Origin: Marinilabiliaceae bacterium
GTDB taxonomy: Bacteria; Bacteroidota; Bacteroidia; Bacteroidales; Marinilabiliaceae
Direction of reading: 5' to 3'
NCBI GenBank assembly: GCA_016933045.1
Contig: JAFGBR010000019.1
Span: 1-64,000 of the forward strand
Length of the DNA stretch: 64,000 nucleotides
Shown here: one piece after another, positions 54,899 to 62,569 of the stretch
Layout: each line of letters starts with the position of its first letter
Position numbering within the stretch: the first letter of the stretch is position 1
Notes under the pieces: model-generated
What the model was told of the DNA's origin: nothing
The model's input: only the letters and a program-made list of their open reading frames with translations
Database searches by the model: none
Made by a program: the position numbers and the translations under genes

Positions 54899-55843
54899 TT
54901 ATTTTGAAAAAAGTTGACTTAGTAATGATTGTTTTTTTTGATTATTTTCTTCGAACGGTAATTCCATAAGTCGTTGTTTGAATTCCATGGCATTTTGAAA
55001 ACGTTCGTTAATGCCTTTTTTGAGAATTTCGTTTATAACCGAGCTTGAAAGTCGTTTGGGTGGTATTGGAAAGCGCTCTTTATAAGCCGCTTTTTGAATA
55101 ATTTCAAAAAGCGAATCGGACATATTTGCAGGTTTTTTTAAGGGGTATGTGAGTTGGAGATTTAATAAAATTTCGGCATTACAATCTTCGTATGGTGGTT
55201 TTTTTGCAATAATTTCATAAAGGGATATGGCTATTGAGAATAGATCACATGTGGGGTTTAGTAATTCACTTTTATTTAATAATTGTTCGGGGGGGCTATA
55301 AATTAGTGCAAATGGGGCTCTTTGGTTTGGTATTAGTGGAAAAATAGTTGCCTGTTCAAAATCAGTTAGAATAATATTGTTCGGTTTCCAATTGTTAGGT
55401 GATTCTTCATTGGTGTGGCGAAAAATAATGTTTGATGGTTTAATATCGCGATGTATAATGTTGTATTTGTGTAATTCGTTAATTGCATCGAGCAGGTATG
55501 TAAAAGCTTTAATATAAAAGTTATTATTGATATTTTTGAATTTGCTTTTCTTTTTTATTATTGTTTTTAAATCGGTTCCGGGGTAATAATTACGTATTAG
55601 AAAAAAACCTTTTTCATTGGAAATATATTCAATTGTTTCGCTCAGATTTGGGTGTTTAATCTGGCAAATTTTTTCCATAATAATGTGCTGTGATGATGAG
55701 GTTTGCTTTGGAATTTTTTTAATAGAAACTTGTAAATTATCACTTTCTCTATAACCAAGCCATATTCCACCAAACTTACCTCTTTTAAAAGGTTGTTTTT
55801 TATTTGTTATATAATTACCAAGTTGACCTTCTATTTTTTCCAT
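54899..55843 (-). CDS. Serine/threonine protein kinase, Hanks type
   Basis: A 314-residue soluble kinase. The Gly loop is KRGKFGGIWLG (20-30), the ATP lysine K42 in VSIKKI, the helix-C Glu about residue 57, the catalytic loop HRDIKPSNI with D133 and N138, and the metal site D161-F-E in place of D-F-G. The activation segment includes APFALIYSPPEQ. No membrane helix or PASTA domain follows; the C-terminus is a short polar tail. It starts one base after the S9 peptidase stop, so both come from one message. The DFE triplet is unusual but the metal-binding Asp is kept, so activity is likely. Confidence 0.88.
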   Translation of the reverse strand: MEKIEGQLGNYITNKKQPFKRGKFGGIWLGYRESDNLQVSIKKIPKQTSSSQHIIMEKICQIKHPNLSETIEYISNEKGFFLIRNYYPGTDLKTIIKKKSKFKNINNNFYIKAFTYLLDAINELHKYNIIHRDIKPSNIIFRHTNEESPNNWKPNNIILTDFEQATIFPLIPNQRAPFALIYSPPEQLLNKSELLNPTCDLFSIAISLYEIIAKKPPYEDCNAEILLNLQLTYPLKKPANMSDSLFEIIQKAAYKERFPIPPKRLSSSVINEILKKGINERFQNAMEFKQRLMELPFEENNQKKQSLLSQLFSK

Positions 55844-55844
55844 T

Positions 55845-57923
55845 TTATTTTAGCCATTTGTTAAGCCATCTGAAAAACTCGCGATGCCACAATATTCCAT
55901 TTTGGGGACTTAGTACCCAGTGGTTTTCTTCGGGGAAATATAAGAAGCGAGCTGGAATATCTCTTAAAATTGCAGAATTAAAAGCTGCCATTCCTTGAGT
56001 GTAAGGAATTCGAAAATCTTTTTCGCCATGAATAACAAGTATTGGAGTATCCCAGTTTTGAATAAATTTGTGTGGGGAAAATGTATAACTTTTTTGTGCT
56101 TCTTTATTTTCTAAATCCCAATAAGCGCCTTTTAAGTCCCAATTAACAAAAAATGTTTCTTCGGTTGTTGAGTACATTTGTTCAAAATTAAATATTCCAC
56201 AATGACTTACGAATGCTTTGAAACGCTTGTTGTGATTTCCAGCCAGCCAGTATACCGAGTATCCACCGTAACTGGCTCCAATTGCACCTATTTTATCTTT
56301 GTCAACAAATGATTCTTTTGACATTGAATCAATGGCTGATAGATAATCTTGCATATTTTGGCCTCCGTAATCGCCACTAATCTGTTCGTTCCACTCTAAT
56401 CCAAAACCGGGCAATCCACGACGGTTAGGTGCAATAATAATGTAATTGTTAGCTGCCATTAGTTGAAAATTCCACCTATAACTCCAAAATTGACTTACAG
56501 TTGCTTGTGGACCTCCTTGGCAATAAAGAAGTGTTGGGTATTTTTTTTGGGGATTGAAGTTTGGAGGGTAAATAACCCATGTTAGCATTTCTTTATTGTC
56601 GGTAGTTTTAATCCATCTCGATTCAACTTTACCCATTTTGATCTGATCAAGTAGTGATTTATTGATATCTGATATTATAGAATCGTTGCCATTTTGGATG
56701 TTAATTTCGCATATTTCAGTTGGATGACTCATCGTCATTTTAGTTCCAATTAGTTTGTTATCTAATGTAGAAATTGTTGTGAAATCATGTGTTCCCGACG
56801 TTAGTTGTTTAATTGTTTTTTTATTAACATCTATAAAAAAAATCTCATCAGTTCCTTTATTGTTACTTATGAAATAGACAATTTGGTTATCGTTACTCCA
56901 TATTTTTGTTTTAACTGTATTGTTGAAGTTCTCAGTTAAGTCGGTAGTTTTATTTGTAGATAAATTGAGTATTATTAGCCTGTTTTTATCCGACTCATAA
57001 CCATTACGCGCCATGCTTTCGAATAGTAGAGAGTTTCCGTCTTTCGAGAATAAGGGATTTCTATCGTATCCGGGCATGTCTTTAGTTATATTTGTAGTTT
57101 TTTTTGTGTCCGTATCATATATATAAATATCGGAGTTGGTTGATAGAGCGTATGTTTTACCTTTTTGTTTTTTGCAGGTATATGCAATTAGTTTACTGTT
57201 GGGCGACCAGGTTATTTCTTGCATATCTTCGAACGGTTTTAATGGAGAATCGAATTTCTCATTTTTCATTATGTCAACTCCTTTTGTGCATATAGAACCT
57301 TCGTTGTAGTTGCTAATAATGATGTGATTATAGGTTCCATCACTCCATCTATCCCAATGTCGATACATAATATCATCTTCAATTCGGGCGTTTGCCAGTT
57401 TTAAATCTGGATATATATCACTAATTGTTGAATCTAGTTTTATTTGTGATACAAATAGTATTTTAGATAAGTCGGGTGAATATTGATAGCCGATAATTCC
57501 ATTTTTAATGTCAGACACTTGTTTTGGGGAAGATCCATCGGGATTAATCTCCCAAAGCTGAATATGCCCATTGGTATCAGTTGTGTAAGTTATTTTTTTG
57601 CCATCAGGACGCCATTTAACATTGTGTTCATTTTTTTTTGTGAATGTTATTTGTTTGTTTGTTTTACTTGTTGTATTGTAAATGTAAATATCAGTAAATG
57701 ATTTATTTTCGTCAATGTTGGTATATGCAATTGAATATACTATTTGTTTTAGGTTGGGCGAAACATTGTAGTTTATTAATCTTCCAAATTTCCACAATAT
57801 TTCAGGTGTTAATATATTGGTATCGGGTTTGAATCCTTTGTTTGTATAATATTCATTGACTTCATTTTTACTGCAATTTGTTAGAAGTAATAGAGTGAAG
57901 ATTAAATATATCATTGTTTTCAT
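55845..57923 (-). CDS. S9 prolyl-oligopeptidase-family lipoprotein
   Basis: A peptidase of about 692 residues. The ATG at 57923 gives a lipoprotein signal with lipobox LLTNC (Cys 17); the upstream start would place 23 extra polar residues before it. Residues about 40-420 form a beta-propeller with TolB/DPP-like repeats (WRPDGKKITYTTDTNG, WSPNSKLIAYTCKK, FSKDGNSLLFES). The C-terminal alpha/beta hydrolase has the catalytic Ser in GASYGGYSV, Asp in HGEKDFRIPYTQG and His in ENHWV. It probably cleaves peptides at the outer face of a membrane. The Ser/Thr kinase follows after one base. Confidence 0.93.
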   Translation of the reverse strand: MKTMIYLIFTLLLLTNCSKNEVNEYYTNKGFKPDTNILTPEILWKFGRLINYNVSPNLKQIVYSIAYTNIDENKSFTDIYIYNTTSKTNKQITFTKKNEHNVKWRPDGKKITYTTDTNGHIQLWEINPDGSSPKQVSDIKNGIIGYQYSPDLSKILFVSQIKLDSTISDIYPDLKLANARIEDDIMYRHWDRWSDGTYNHIIISNYNEGSICTKGVDIMKNEKFDSPLKPFEDMQEITWSPNSKLIAYTCKKQKGKTYALSTNSDIYIYDTDTKKTTNITKDMPGYDRNPLFSKDGNSLLFESMARNGYESDKNRLIILNLSTNKTTDLTENFNNTVKTKIWSNDNQIVYFISNNKGTDEIFFIDVNKKTIKQLTSGTHDFTTISTLDNKLIGTKMTMSHPTEICEINIQNGNDSIISDINKSLLDQIKMGKVESRWIKTTDNKEMLTWVIYPPNFNPQKKYPTLLYCQGGPQATVSQFWSYRWNFQLMAANNYIIIAPNRRGLPGFGLEWNEQISGDYGGQNMQDYLSAIDSMSKESFVDKDKIGAIGASYGGYSVYWLAGNHNKRFKAFVSHCGIFNFEQMYSTTEETFFVNWDLKGAYWDLENKEAQKSYTFSPHKFIQNWDTPILVIHGEKDFRIPYTQGMAAFNSAILRDIPARFLYFPEENHWVLSPQNGILWHREFFRWLNKWLK

Positions 57924-58422
57924 TCGTACTTTTTTTTGAAGGTATGAAAGTCTGCTTCGATATTTCGGAATAACTTGCATGGTTTTGTTCATGCGTGTTT
58001 CGCGATTTTTTTGAATATGTTGTATTTAGTTTTATACATGCAAGTTTCATTTTTTTTTATTGTGTTTTTGTAAGATAGAACAATCATTGTTTTGTGTTTA
58101 AATAATAATGATTTACTTTTTCTGTATTACTCATTTTTAATGTGGTTCAAAAATAGAAATAATGAAATAGAACTCCTAATTACAAAGTGATTGGTTGTAA
58201 AATTATTAGCTAGTTATTTATAATATGTCTAAATAAACTACTGAGGTTAGTTTTTGAGTTATAAAGTATTATATTTGAGATAATTGGAAGTTTTTTGATT
58301 TGTACTTAGTTATCAAACTATTATTTATTTGTAAATAAAGCTCAATTTAATGCAGAATATTTATACAATTTATTAAAACGAGTTTTAAGAGCAATTTTCA
58401 GTATAAACAAAAATATTTTGCT
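57924..58422. other. Long AT-rich gap without recognisable gene
   Basis: About 500 bases between the divergent starts of the S9 peptidase and the next plus-strand unit. It holds several short AT-only stretches but no open frame with coding character, no tRNA, and no clear TAnnTTTG box that I could place with confidence. It must contain the promoters of both sides. Confidence 0.5.
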
Positions 58423-58485
58423 ATGAAATGCATATATATATTAAGACTTGTAAATATTGTTGTTATTTATATAAAATTAAATATG

Positions 58486-58520
58486 AAAAATGGGGACAAA
58501 GGATTTTTGTCCCCATTTTT
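58486..58520 (+). terminator. Strong hairpin in the leader of the 58554 gene
   Basis: A 15-bp perfect stem, AAAAATGGGGACAAA / TTTGTCCCCATTTTT, with the five-base loop GGATT, continuing into TTTTTAG. It has the form of an intrinsic terminator but sits 33 bases upstream of a gene start, with no annotated gene ending before it on this strand. An attenuator or the end of a small RNA fits best. Confidence 0.7.
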
Positions 58521-58553
58521 TTAGTGAATTTTTAACCCTTAATAAATAATTTT

Positions 58554-59033
58554 ATGAAAAATCTATTATTGTCTTTTTTAGTAATTGCTTCATTTTCGGT
58601 AGGTTATTCGCAGGATTTTAGTAAGTTGGATTCTGTTGAACTGACAGATTATGAGCATTATAAAAATGCAGAGCCAAAGGTGCTTGAGTGTTGTGAATAT
58701 TTGTTAGCTAAACCATTTGATAAAAAAGATGAAAACAGAGAGTTTGCATCAAAGTTTTTAATTCGTTGGATGGAAGGTACTCCTGAATATACATTTGAGA
58801 TTGATGCAACCGCTGAAGTACTTACAGAGAAGAAAGCAGAATTGCTTCAGATTTATTTGGCGGCAATGACTAAGGTATATCTAACAACAAAAGATGGGCG
58901 GGTTACAAAGGATAAAATGAATGAGCAAACAGTTGAAACATTTATAAATTATTGTGTTAATGAAGGCAATGAATTAAAGCTGTCGAAGGAATTAAAAAAA
59001 ATTATAAAAGAGCGAAGTGTGCAAGAATCGTAA
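58554..59033 (+). CDS. Small secreted protein of unknown function
   Basis: A 159-residue protein with signal peptide MKNLLLSFLVIASFSVGYS-QDF. The mature part is helical and charged, with a Cys pair in VLECCEYLL (about residues 46-47) and a third Cys in INYCVNEGNELKLSK, and conserved-looking KFLIRWMEGTPEYTFEID. I do not know a named family, though similar secreted proteins occur in Bacteroidetes. The strong hairpin just upstream suggests regulated expression. It is convergent with the methyltransferase gene; an imperfect CAGGC / GCCTG hairpin in the gap (about 59085-59130) may terminate both. Confidence 0.7.
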   Translation: MKNLLLSFLVIASFSVGYSQDFSKLDSVELTDYEHYKNAEPKVLECCEYLLAKPFDKKDENREFASKFLIRWMEGTPEYTFEIDATAEVLTEKKAELLQIYLAAMTKVYLTTKDGRVTKDKMNEQTVETFINYCVNEGNELKLSKELKKIIKERSVQES

Positions 59034-59139
59034 TTGACATAATGTTAGTTTGTAAATTATAAAACGAACATTAATAATTAAAAGCAGGCTTGGGTGGAAA
59101 ATATTATTTCGAGTGATATCCGGCCTGTTTGTATATTTT

Positions 59140-59691
59140 TTATATTATATCAATATGGTTTATTTCCATCATTTGTCTGTACCACTCAAATGAAGCTACA
59201 GCGCCTGCCATTGCAACGTTCATAGATGGGATAGGTCCCGGGGTTGGGATGTGAACACATTCGTCCATTTTTGATAATAATGATTGTGGTAATCCGGTAA
59301 TTTCGTTCCCTAAATAAAGTGCCAATTTGGCAGGTAGTGTGGTTTTGTAAATGTTTTTTGATCCGAAAGAAGTTTCAAGAGCAATATGTTTGTAATCTTG
59401 TTGAATTAGATTTATTAATTCGTCTTCTGATGCAAAATGTACTTCTATAAATTTTTCAGCGTCACGTGCTGTTCTCTTGATTTTGGATATTCTTAATAAC
59501 GTATCTTTATTATTAATAAATATAACCTTTTTTAAACCCATATTGGCAGCTAAACGAATTAAACTGCCTATGTTTTCAGGAGTTTTTAAATGCCATGTAA
59601 TCAGTATTAGTTCGTAATTATTGTTTATTATCGATGGGTAATTAGTTGCTTTGAAAAACTCGCGTGATGATGTAAAGCCTGATTCATTCAT
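59140..59691 (-). CDS. TrmH/SpoU-family RNA methyltransferase
   Basis: A 183-residue SPOUT methyltransferase using S-adenosylmethionine on rRNA or tRNA ribose. The early motif is PENIGSLIRLAANMGLKKVIFIN, motif 2 LALYLGNEITGLPQSLLSKMDECVHIPT, and motif 3 SMNVAMAGAVASFEWYR, forming the trefoil knot. There is no N-terminal substrate-binding domain, so it is a minimal form. It lies 2 bases downstream of the tRNA nucleotidyltransferase gene. Exact target nucleotide unknown. Confidence 0.88.
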   Translation of the reverse strand: MNESGFTSSREFFKATNYPSIINNNYELILITWHLKTPENIGSLIRLAANMGLKKVIFINNKDTLLRISKIKRTARDAEKFIEVHFASEDELINLIQQDYKHIALETSFGSKNIYKTTLPAKLALYLGNEITGLPQSLLSKMDECVHIPTPGPIPSMNVAMAGAVASFEWYRQMMEINHIDII

Positions 59692-59693
59692 GC

Positions 59694-61184
59694 TTAGTAG
59701 TTTTTTTCAATGCCAATTGATTTGCAATATTCAAGCATATAGCCCCAGGCTTCATCGCGATTGTTGTGAATTTTTCCATCGAGAATGGCCTCCTTTATAG
59801 CTGCCTTAATGTCACCAACGATTTTCGATGGTGGAAGTGAAAAATATTTAATAATTTCGTCGCCACTAATAGGAGGTTGAAAATTTCTTATTTTATCTTT
59901 TTGTTCAATTTCCTTAAGTTTCCGACGAACTTTTTTAAAGTTTTTTAAAAATAGGTTTACTTTTTCTTCATTTTTAGAAGTAATATCGGCTTCACAAAGC
60001 GTCATTAACGGATCAATGTCATCACCTGCTTCAAACAGTAAACGACGAACAGCAGAATCAGTAACAATTTCCTGACTTAAAACAATTGGGCGCATGTGCA
60101 AACCAACCATTTTTTGAACAAATTTCATTTTCTCGTTTTGAGGGAGTTTAAGAGCTTTAAAAATGGTTGGTACCATTTTTTCTCCTACAAAATTGTGTGA
60201 ATGAAATGTCCATCCAATTTTGGGGTCATACCTTTTTGTTGCCGGTTTGGCAATGTCGTGTAATAAAGCAGCCCATCTGAGCCACAAATCATTGCTGTTT
60301 ATTGCAAGTTGATCTAATACCTCCAGGGTGTGGTAGAAATTATCTTTATGAGCTCTGCCATTTCTTTTCTCAATTCCTTTCAGATTATGTAACTCGGGAA
60401 AAATTACAGCTAATAATCCTGTTTTTTCTAAAATTTTAAAACCAATGGATGGTTTTTCAGAAAGAATAATTTTATTTAGTTCATCTGCAATTCTTTCTTT
60501 TGATACAATTTTTATTCGCTCTTTATTGTCAATAATAGCCTGTAATGTGTCATCGTGAATGGTAAACTTGAGTTGAGTTGCAAAGCGTATTGCACGCATC
60601 ATTCGTAAAGGGTCGTCAGAAAAGGTAATGTTTGGTTCGAGGGGGGTTCTGATAATTTTATTATTTATATCAGTAATGCCATTAAAGGGATCTAGTAATT
60701 CACCAAAATTTTCTTTATTTAATTTAATTGCCAATGCATTAATGGTAAAGTCACGTCGGTTCTGATCTTCAGTTAATGTACCTGTTTGTACTATGGGTTT
60801 ACGCGAATCTGAATTGTATGATTCTTTACGCGCTCCAACAAACTCAAATTCTAAATCGCGATATTTTATCATAGCTGTACCAAAAGTTTTAAAAATTGAT
60901 ACTTTTAAACCACCAAGTTTATTTGCTACCTGTTGAGCTATTGAGATTGCATCGCCTAAAATTACAAAGTCAATATCTTTTGAGTTGCGATTAAGTATTA
61001 AATCTCTTACAAATCCACCTATTACATAGGCATCAACACAATTTTTTTCGGCTATTAACGATACTGTTTTAAATATTGGATGTTTTAGATTTTCTTTCAC
61101 TATACTTAAATATGTTATATTGTCATGTTTTAAATGACTCTGTTTTATAATACTATTAATTTCATGTTCTTTGTCTGAGAACAT
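59694..61184 (-). CDS. CCA tRNA nucleotidyltransferase / poly(A) polymerase family with HD domain
   Basis: A 496-residue class II nucleotidyltransferase. The head domain has [22 protein letters not shown] with the metal-binding D-x-D in DIDF (about residues 75-77), and [12 protein letters not shown]. The neck carries [16 protein letters not shown]. An HD domain (about 290-400) contains [14 protein letters not shown] and [11 protein letters not shown]. It most likely completes or repairs the CCA end of tRNAs; an HD-containing form is usual in Bacteroidetes. CCA adding versus poly(A) polymerase cannot be fully separated by motif reading. Same operon as the methyltransferase. Confidence 0.9.
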   Translation of the reverse strand: MFSDKEHEINSIIKQSHLKHDNITYLSIVKENLKHPIFKTVSLIAEKNCVDAYVIGGFVRDLILNRNSKDIDFVILGDAISIAQQVANKLGGLKVSIFKTFGTAMIKYRDLEFEFVGARKESYNSDSRKPIVQTGTLTEDQNRRDFTINALAIKLNKENFGELLDPFNGITDINNKIIRTPLEPNITFSDDPLRMMRAIRFATQLKFTIHDDTLQAIIDNKERIKIVSKERIADELNKIILSEKPSIGFKILEKTGLLAVIFPELHNLKGIEKRNGRAHKDNFYHTLEVLDQLAINSNDLWLRWAALLHDIAKPATKRYDPKIGWTFHSHNFVGEKMVPTIFKALKLPQNEKMKFVQKMVGLHMRPIVLSQEIVTDSAVRRLLFEAGDDIDPLMTLCEADITSKNEEKVNLFLKNFKKVRRKLKEIEQKDKIRNFQPPISGDEIIKYFSLPPSKIVGDIKAAIKEAILDGKIHNNRDEAWGYMLEYCKSIGIEKNY

Positions 61185-61330
61185 TTTTTACTTTATAATT
61201 GTTTGTTTTGAAAACTTAGGGTGACAAAATTACAATTTATTTAGTGTTTTTGGTGTAAAAGTAAAATAAGTAGTTTTGGCACGACAATTGATATGTATAT
61301 ATCGAAATATTTAAATATGTAAAAATTAAT

Positions 61331-61338
61331 TATATTTG
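61331..61338 (+). promoter_or_regulatory. -7 promoter box of thioredoxin genes
   Basis: TATATTTG fits the Bacteroidetes -7 consensus TAnnTTTG and lies 22 bases before the thioredoxin start. No good TTTG is found at the -33 distance. Confidence 0.4.
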
Positions 61339-61360
61339 TAACCAATTAAAACGAAATATC

Positions 61361-61720
61361 ATGGTAGAACATTTAACAAAAGAAACATTCAAGACAAAGG
61401 TTTTTGATTTTGAAAATAATAAGGATTGGGTTTTTGAGGGCGATAAGCCTTGTTTGATTGATTTTTATGCAGAATGGTGTGGGCCATGTAAAATGGTAGC
61501 TCCAATACTTGAAGAACTTGATAAAGAGTACAATGGTAAAATTAATGTTTTTAAAATAGATACAGAAGCGGAACGTGAATTAGCCGGAATGTTTGGAATT
61601 CAAAGTATACCATCTTTATTGTTTGTTCCAAAAGACGGTCAGCCTCAGATGGCAATGGGAGCATTGCCAAAAGATTCATTTGAAAAAGCTATTAAAGATG
61701 TGCTAAATGTTGAGAAATAG
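61361..61720 (+). CDS. trxA: Thioredoxin, cytosolic
   Basis: A 119-residue thioredoxin with the active site WCGPC (C40, C43) in CLIDFYAEWCGPCKMVAPIL, the buried Asp of FYAEW type, and the cis-Pro in IQSIPSLLFVPKDG. It has no signal peptide. It carries an N-terminal segment TFKTKVFDFENNKDWVFEGDKP that is also present in the following lipoprotein thioredoxin, showing tandem duplication. It reduces disulfides of cytosolic proteins. Confidence 0.92.
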   Translation: MVEHLTKETFKTKVFDFENNKDWVFEGDKPCLIDFYAEWCGPCKMVAPILEELDKEYNGKINVFKIDTEAERELAGMFGIQSIPSLLFVPKDGQPQMAMGALPKDSFEKAIKDVLNVEK

Positions 61721-61736
61721 ATTAAAAAGTATTGTA

Positions 61737-62216
61737 ATGAAAAATGTTTTAAACTCTTTGGTTCTAATGTTATTGCTTGTTATAGCTACATCGTGTGCCG
61801 GAAGTAATGACGTAAAAGCAACCAATAATGACGAAGCTGTAACAGCGGTAAATAATGGAGTTATTTATTTAGATAAAGCTGGCTTTCTTGAAAAAGTTTT
61901 TAATTACGAAAAGAATAAAGAGTGGAAGTTTGCAGGAGATAAACCTGTGATAGTTGATTTTTATGCCGATTGGTGTGGGCCATGCCGTATGTTATCTCCT
62001 GTTTTAGAAGAGCTTCAAAAAGATTATGGAGGGAAATTGCAAGTTTATAAGGTGGATACCGAAAAAGAACGTGAGTTGGCAGCAGCATTTGGAATTCAGA
62101 GTTTACCGACTGTGATTTTTATTCCTAAAGAGGGTCAACCTCAGGCTGTAATGGGATTTAGACCAAAAGAGGAACTCGAAAAAATTGTTTCAGAGGTTCT
62201 TAAGGTTACTAAGTAA
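61737..62216 (+). CDS. Lipoprotein thioredoxin
   Basis: A 159-residue thioredoxin-fold protein. The ATG at 61737 gives a lipoprotein signal ending in IATSC (Cys 20). After a polar linker of about 20 residues comes the segment GFLEKVFNYEKNKEWKFAGDKP, which mirrors the cytosolic copy, then WCGPC (C80, C83) in FYADWCGPCRMLSPVLEEL and cis-Pro in IQSLPTVIFIPKEG. It starts 16 bases after the cytosolic thioredoxin gene. A role in disulfide reduction or isomerisation at a membrane facing the periplasm is likely. Confidence 0.88.
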   Translation: MKNVLNSLVLMLLLVIATSCAGSNDVKATNNDEAVTAVNNGVIYLDKAGFLEKVFNYEKNKEWKFAGDKPVIVDFYADWCGPCRMLSPVLEELQKDYGGKLQVYKVDTEKERELAAAFGIQSLPTVIFIPKEGQPQAVMGFRPKEELEKIVSEVLKVTK

Positions 62217-62245
62217 AGTCTATTTATTCTTTTTAATAACTTAAT

Positions 62246-62277
62246 GCGGAGCAGCTTATTTGATGTTCCGCTTTTTT
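62246..62277 (+). terminator. Terminator after thioredoxin pair
   Basis: GCGGAGCA (62246-62253) pairs with TGTTCCGC (62264-62271), one G:T pair, then a six-T run. It lies 29 bases past the lipoprotein thioredoxin stop. Confidence 0.75.
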
Positions 62278-62304
62278 ATTTATATTTTATTAAATGTAAA
62301 TAAT

Positions 62305-62336
62305 TTTGAGTTTTATTTAGAATAATTTTAAATTTG
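62305..62336 (+). promoter_or_regulatory. Bacteroidetes housekeeping promoter
   Basis: TTTG at 62305-62308, 20 bases, then TAAATTTG at 62329-62336 matches TTTG-N19/20-TAnnTTTG. The predicted start near 62342 is exactly at the first riboswitch. Confidence 0.7.
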
Positions 62337-62344
62337 TTTTTGCA

Positions 62345-62414
62345 AAATAGGGGTGCCTTTGGGGCTGAGAAAATACCCTTTGAACCTGAACGGATAATGC
62401 CGATTAGGGAATTT
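62345..62414 (+). promoter_or_regulatory. TPP riboswitch (first)
   Basis: The thi-box elements are present in order: GGGGTGCC, GGGGCTGAGAAAATACCCTT, TGAACCTGAACGGATAATGCCGATTAGGGA, closed by AAAT / ATTT. All strongly conserved bases (CUGAGA, ACCUGA, UAAUGCC, AGGGA) are kept. It binds thiamine diphosphate and controls the downstream receptor. TTCCCTA at 62429-62435 can pair with TAGGGAA at 62405-62411, a possible alternative structure for switching. Confidence 0.92.
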
Positions 62415-62449
62415 GGTTTCTTTTCTATTTCCCTATTTGTACTGTTTTA

Positions 62450-62516
62450 AACGATGGGGTGCTATGTGGTTGAGATAAAACCCTTTGACCTGAACGTGTA
62501 ATGTTGGTTAGGGAAA
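62450..62516 (+). promoter_or_regulatory. TPP riboswitch (second, divergent)
   Basis: A second copy of the thi box: GATGGGGTGC, GTGGTTGAGATAAAACCCTTTGACCTGAACGTGTAATG, TTGGTTAGGGAAA. The CUGAGA element reads TTGAGA and the CGG / CCG helix is weaker, so it may bind TPP with lower affinity. It ends 54 bases before the receptor start. Confidence 0.8.
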
Positions 62517-62569
62517 GAGCAAATCTTAATGAATCCTCATTATAATTTTAACATTTAGTATTTATTGAA

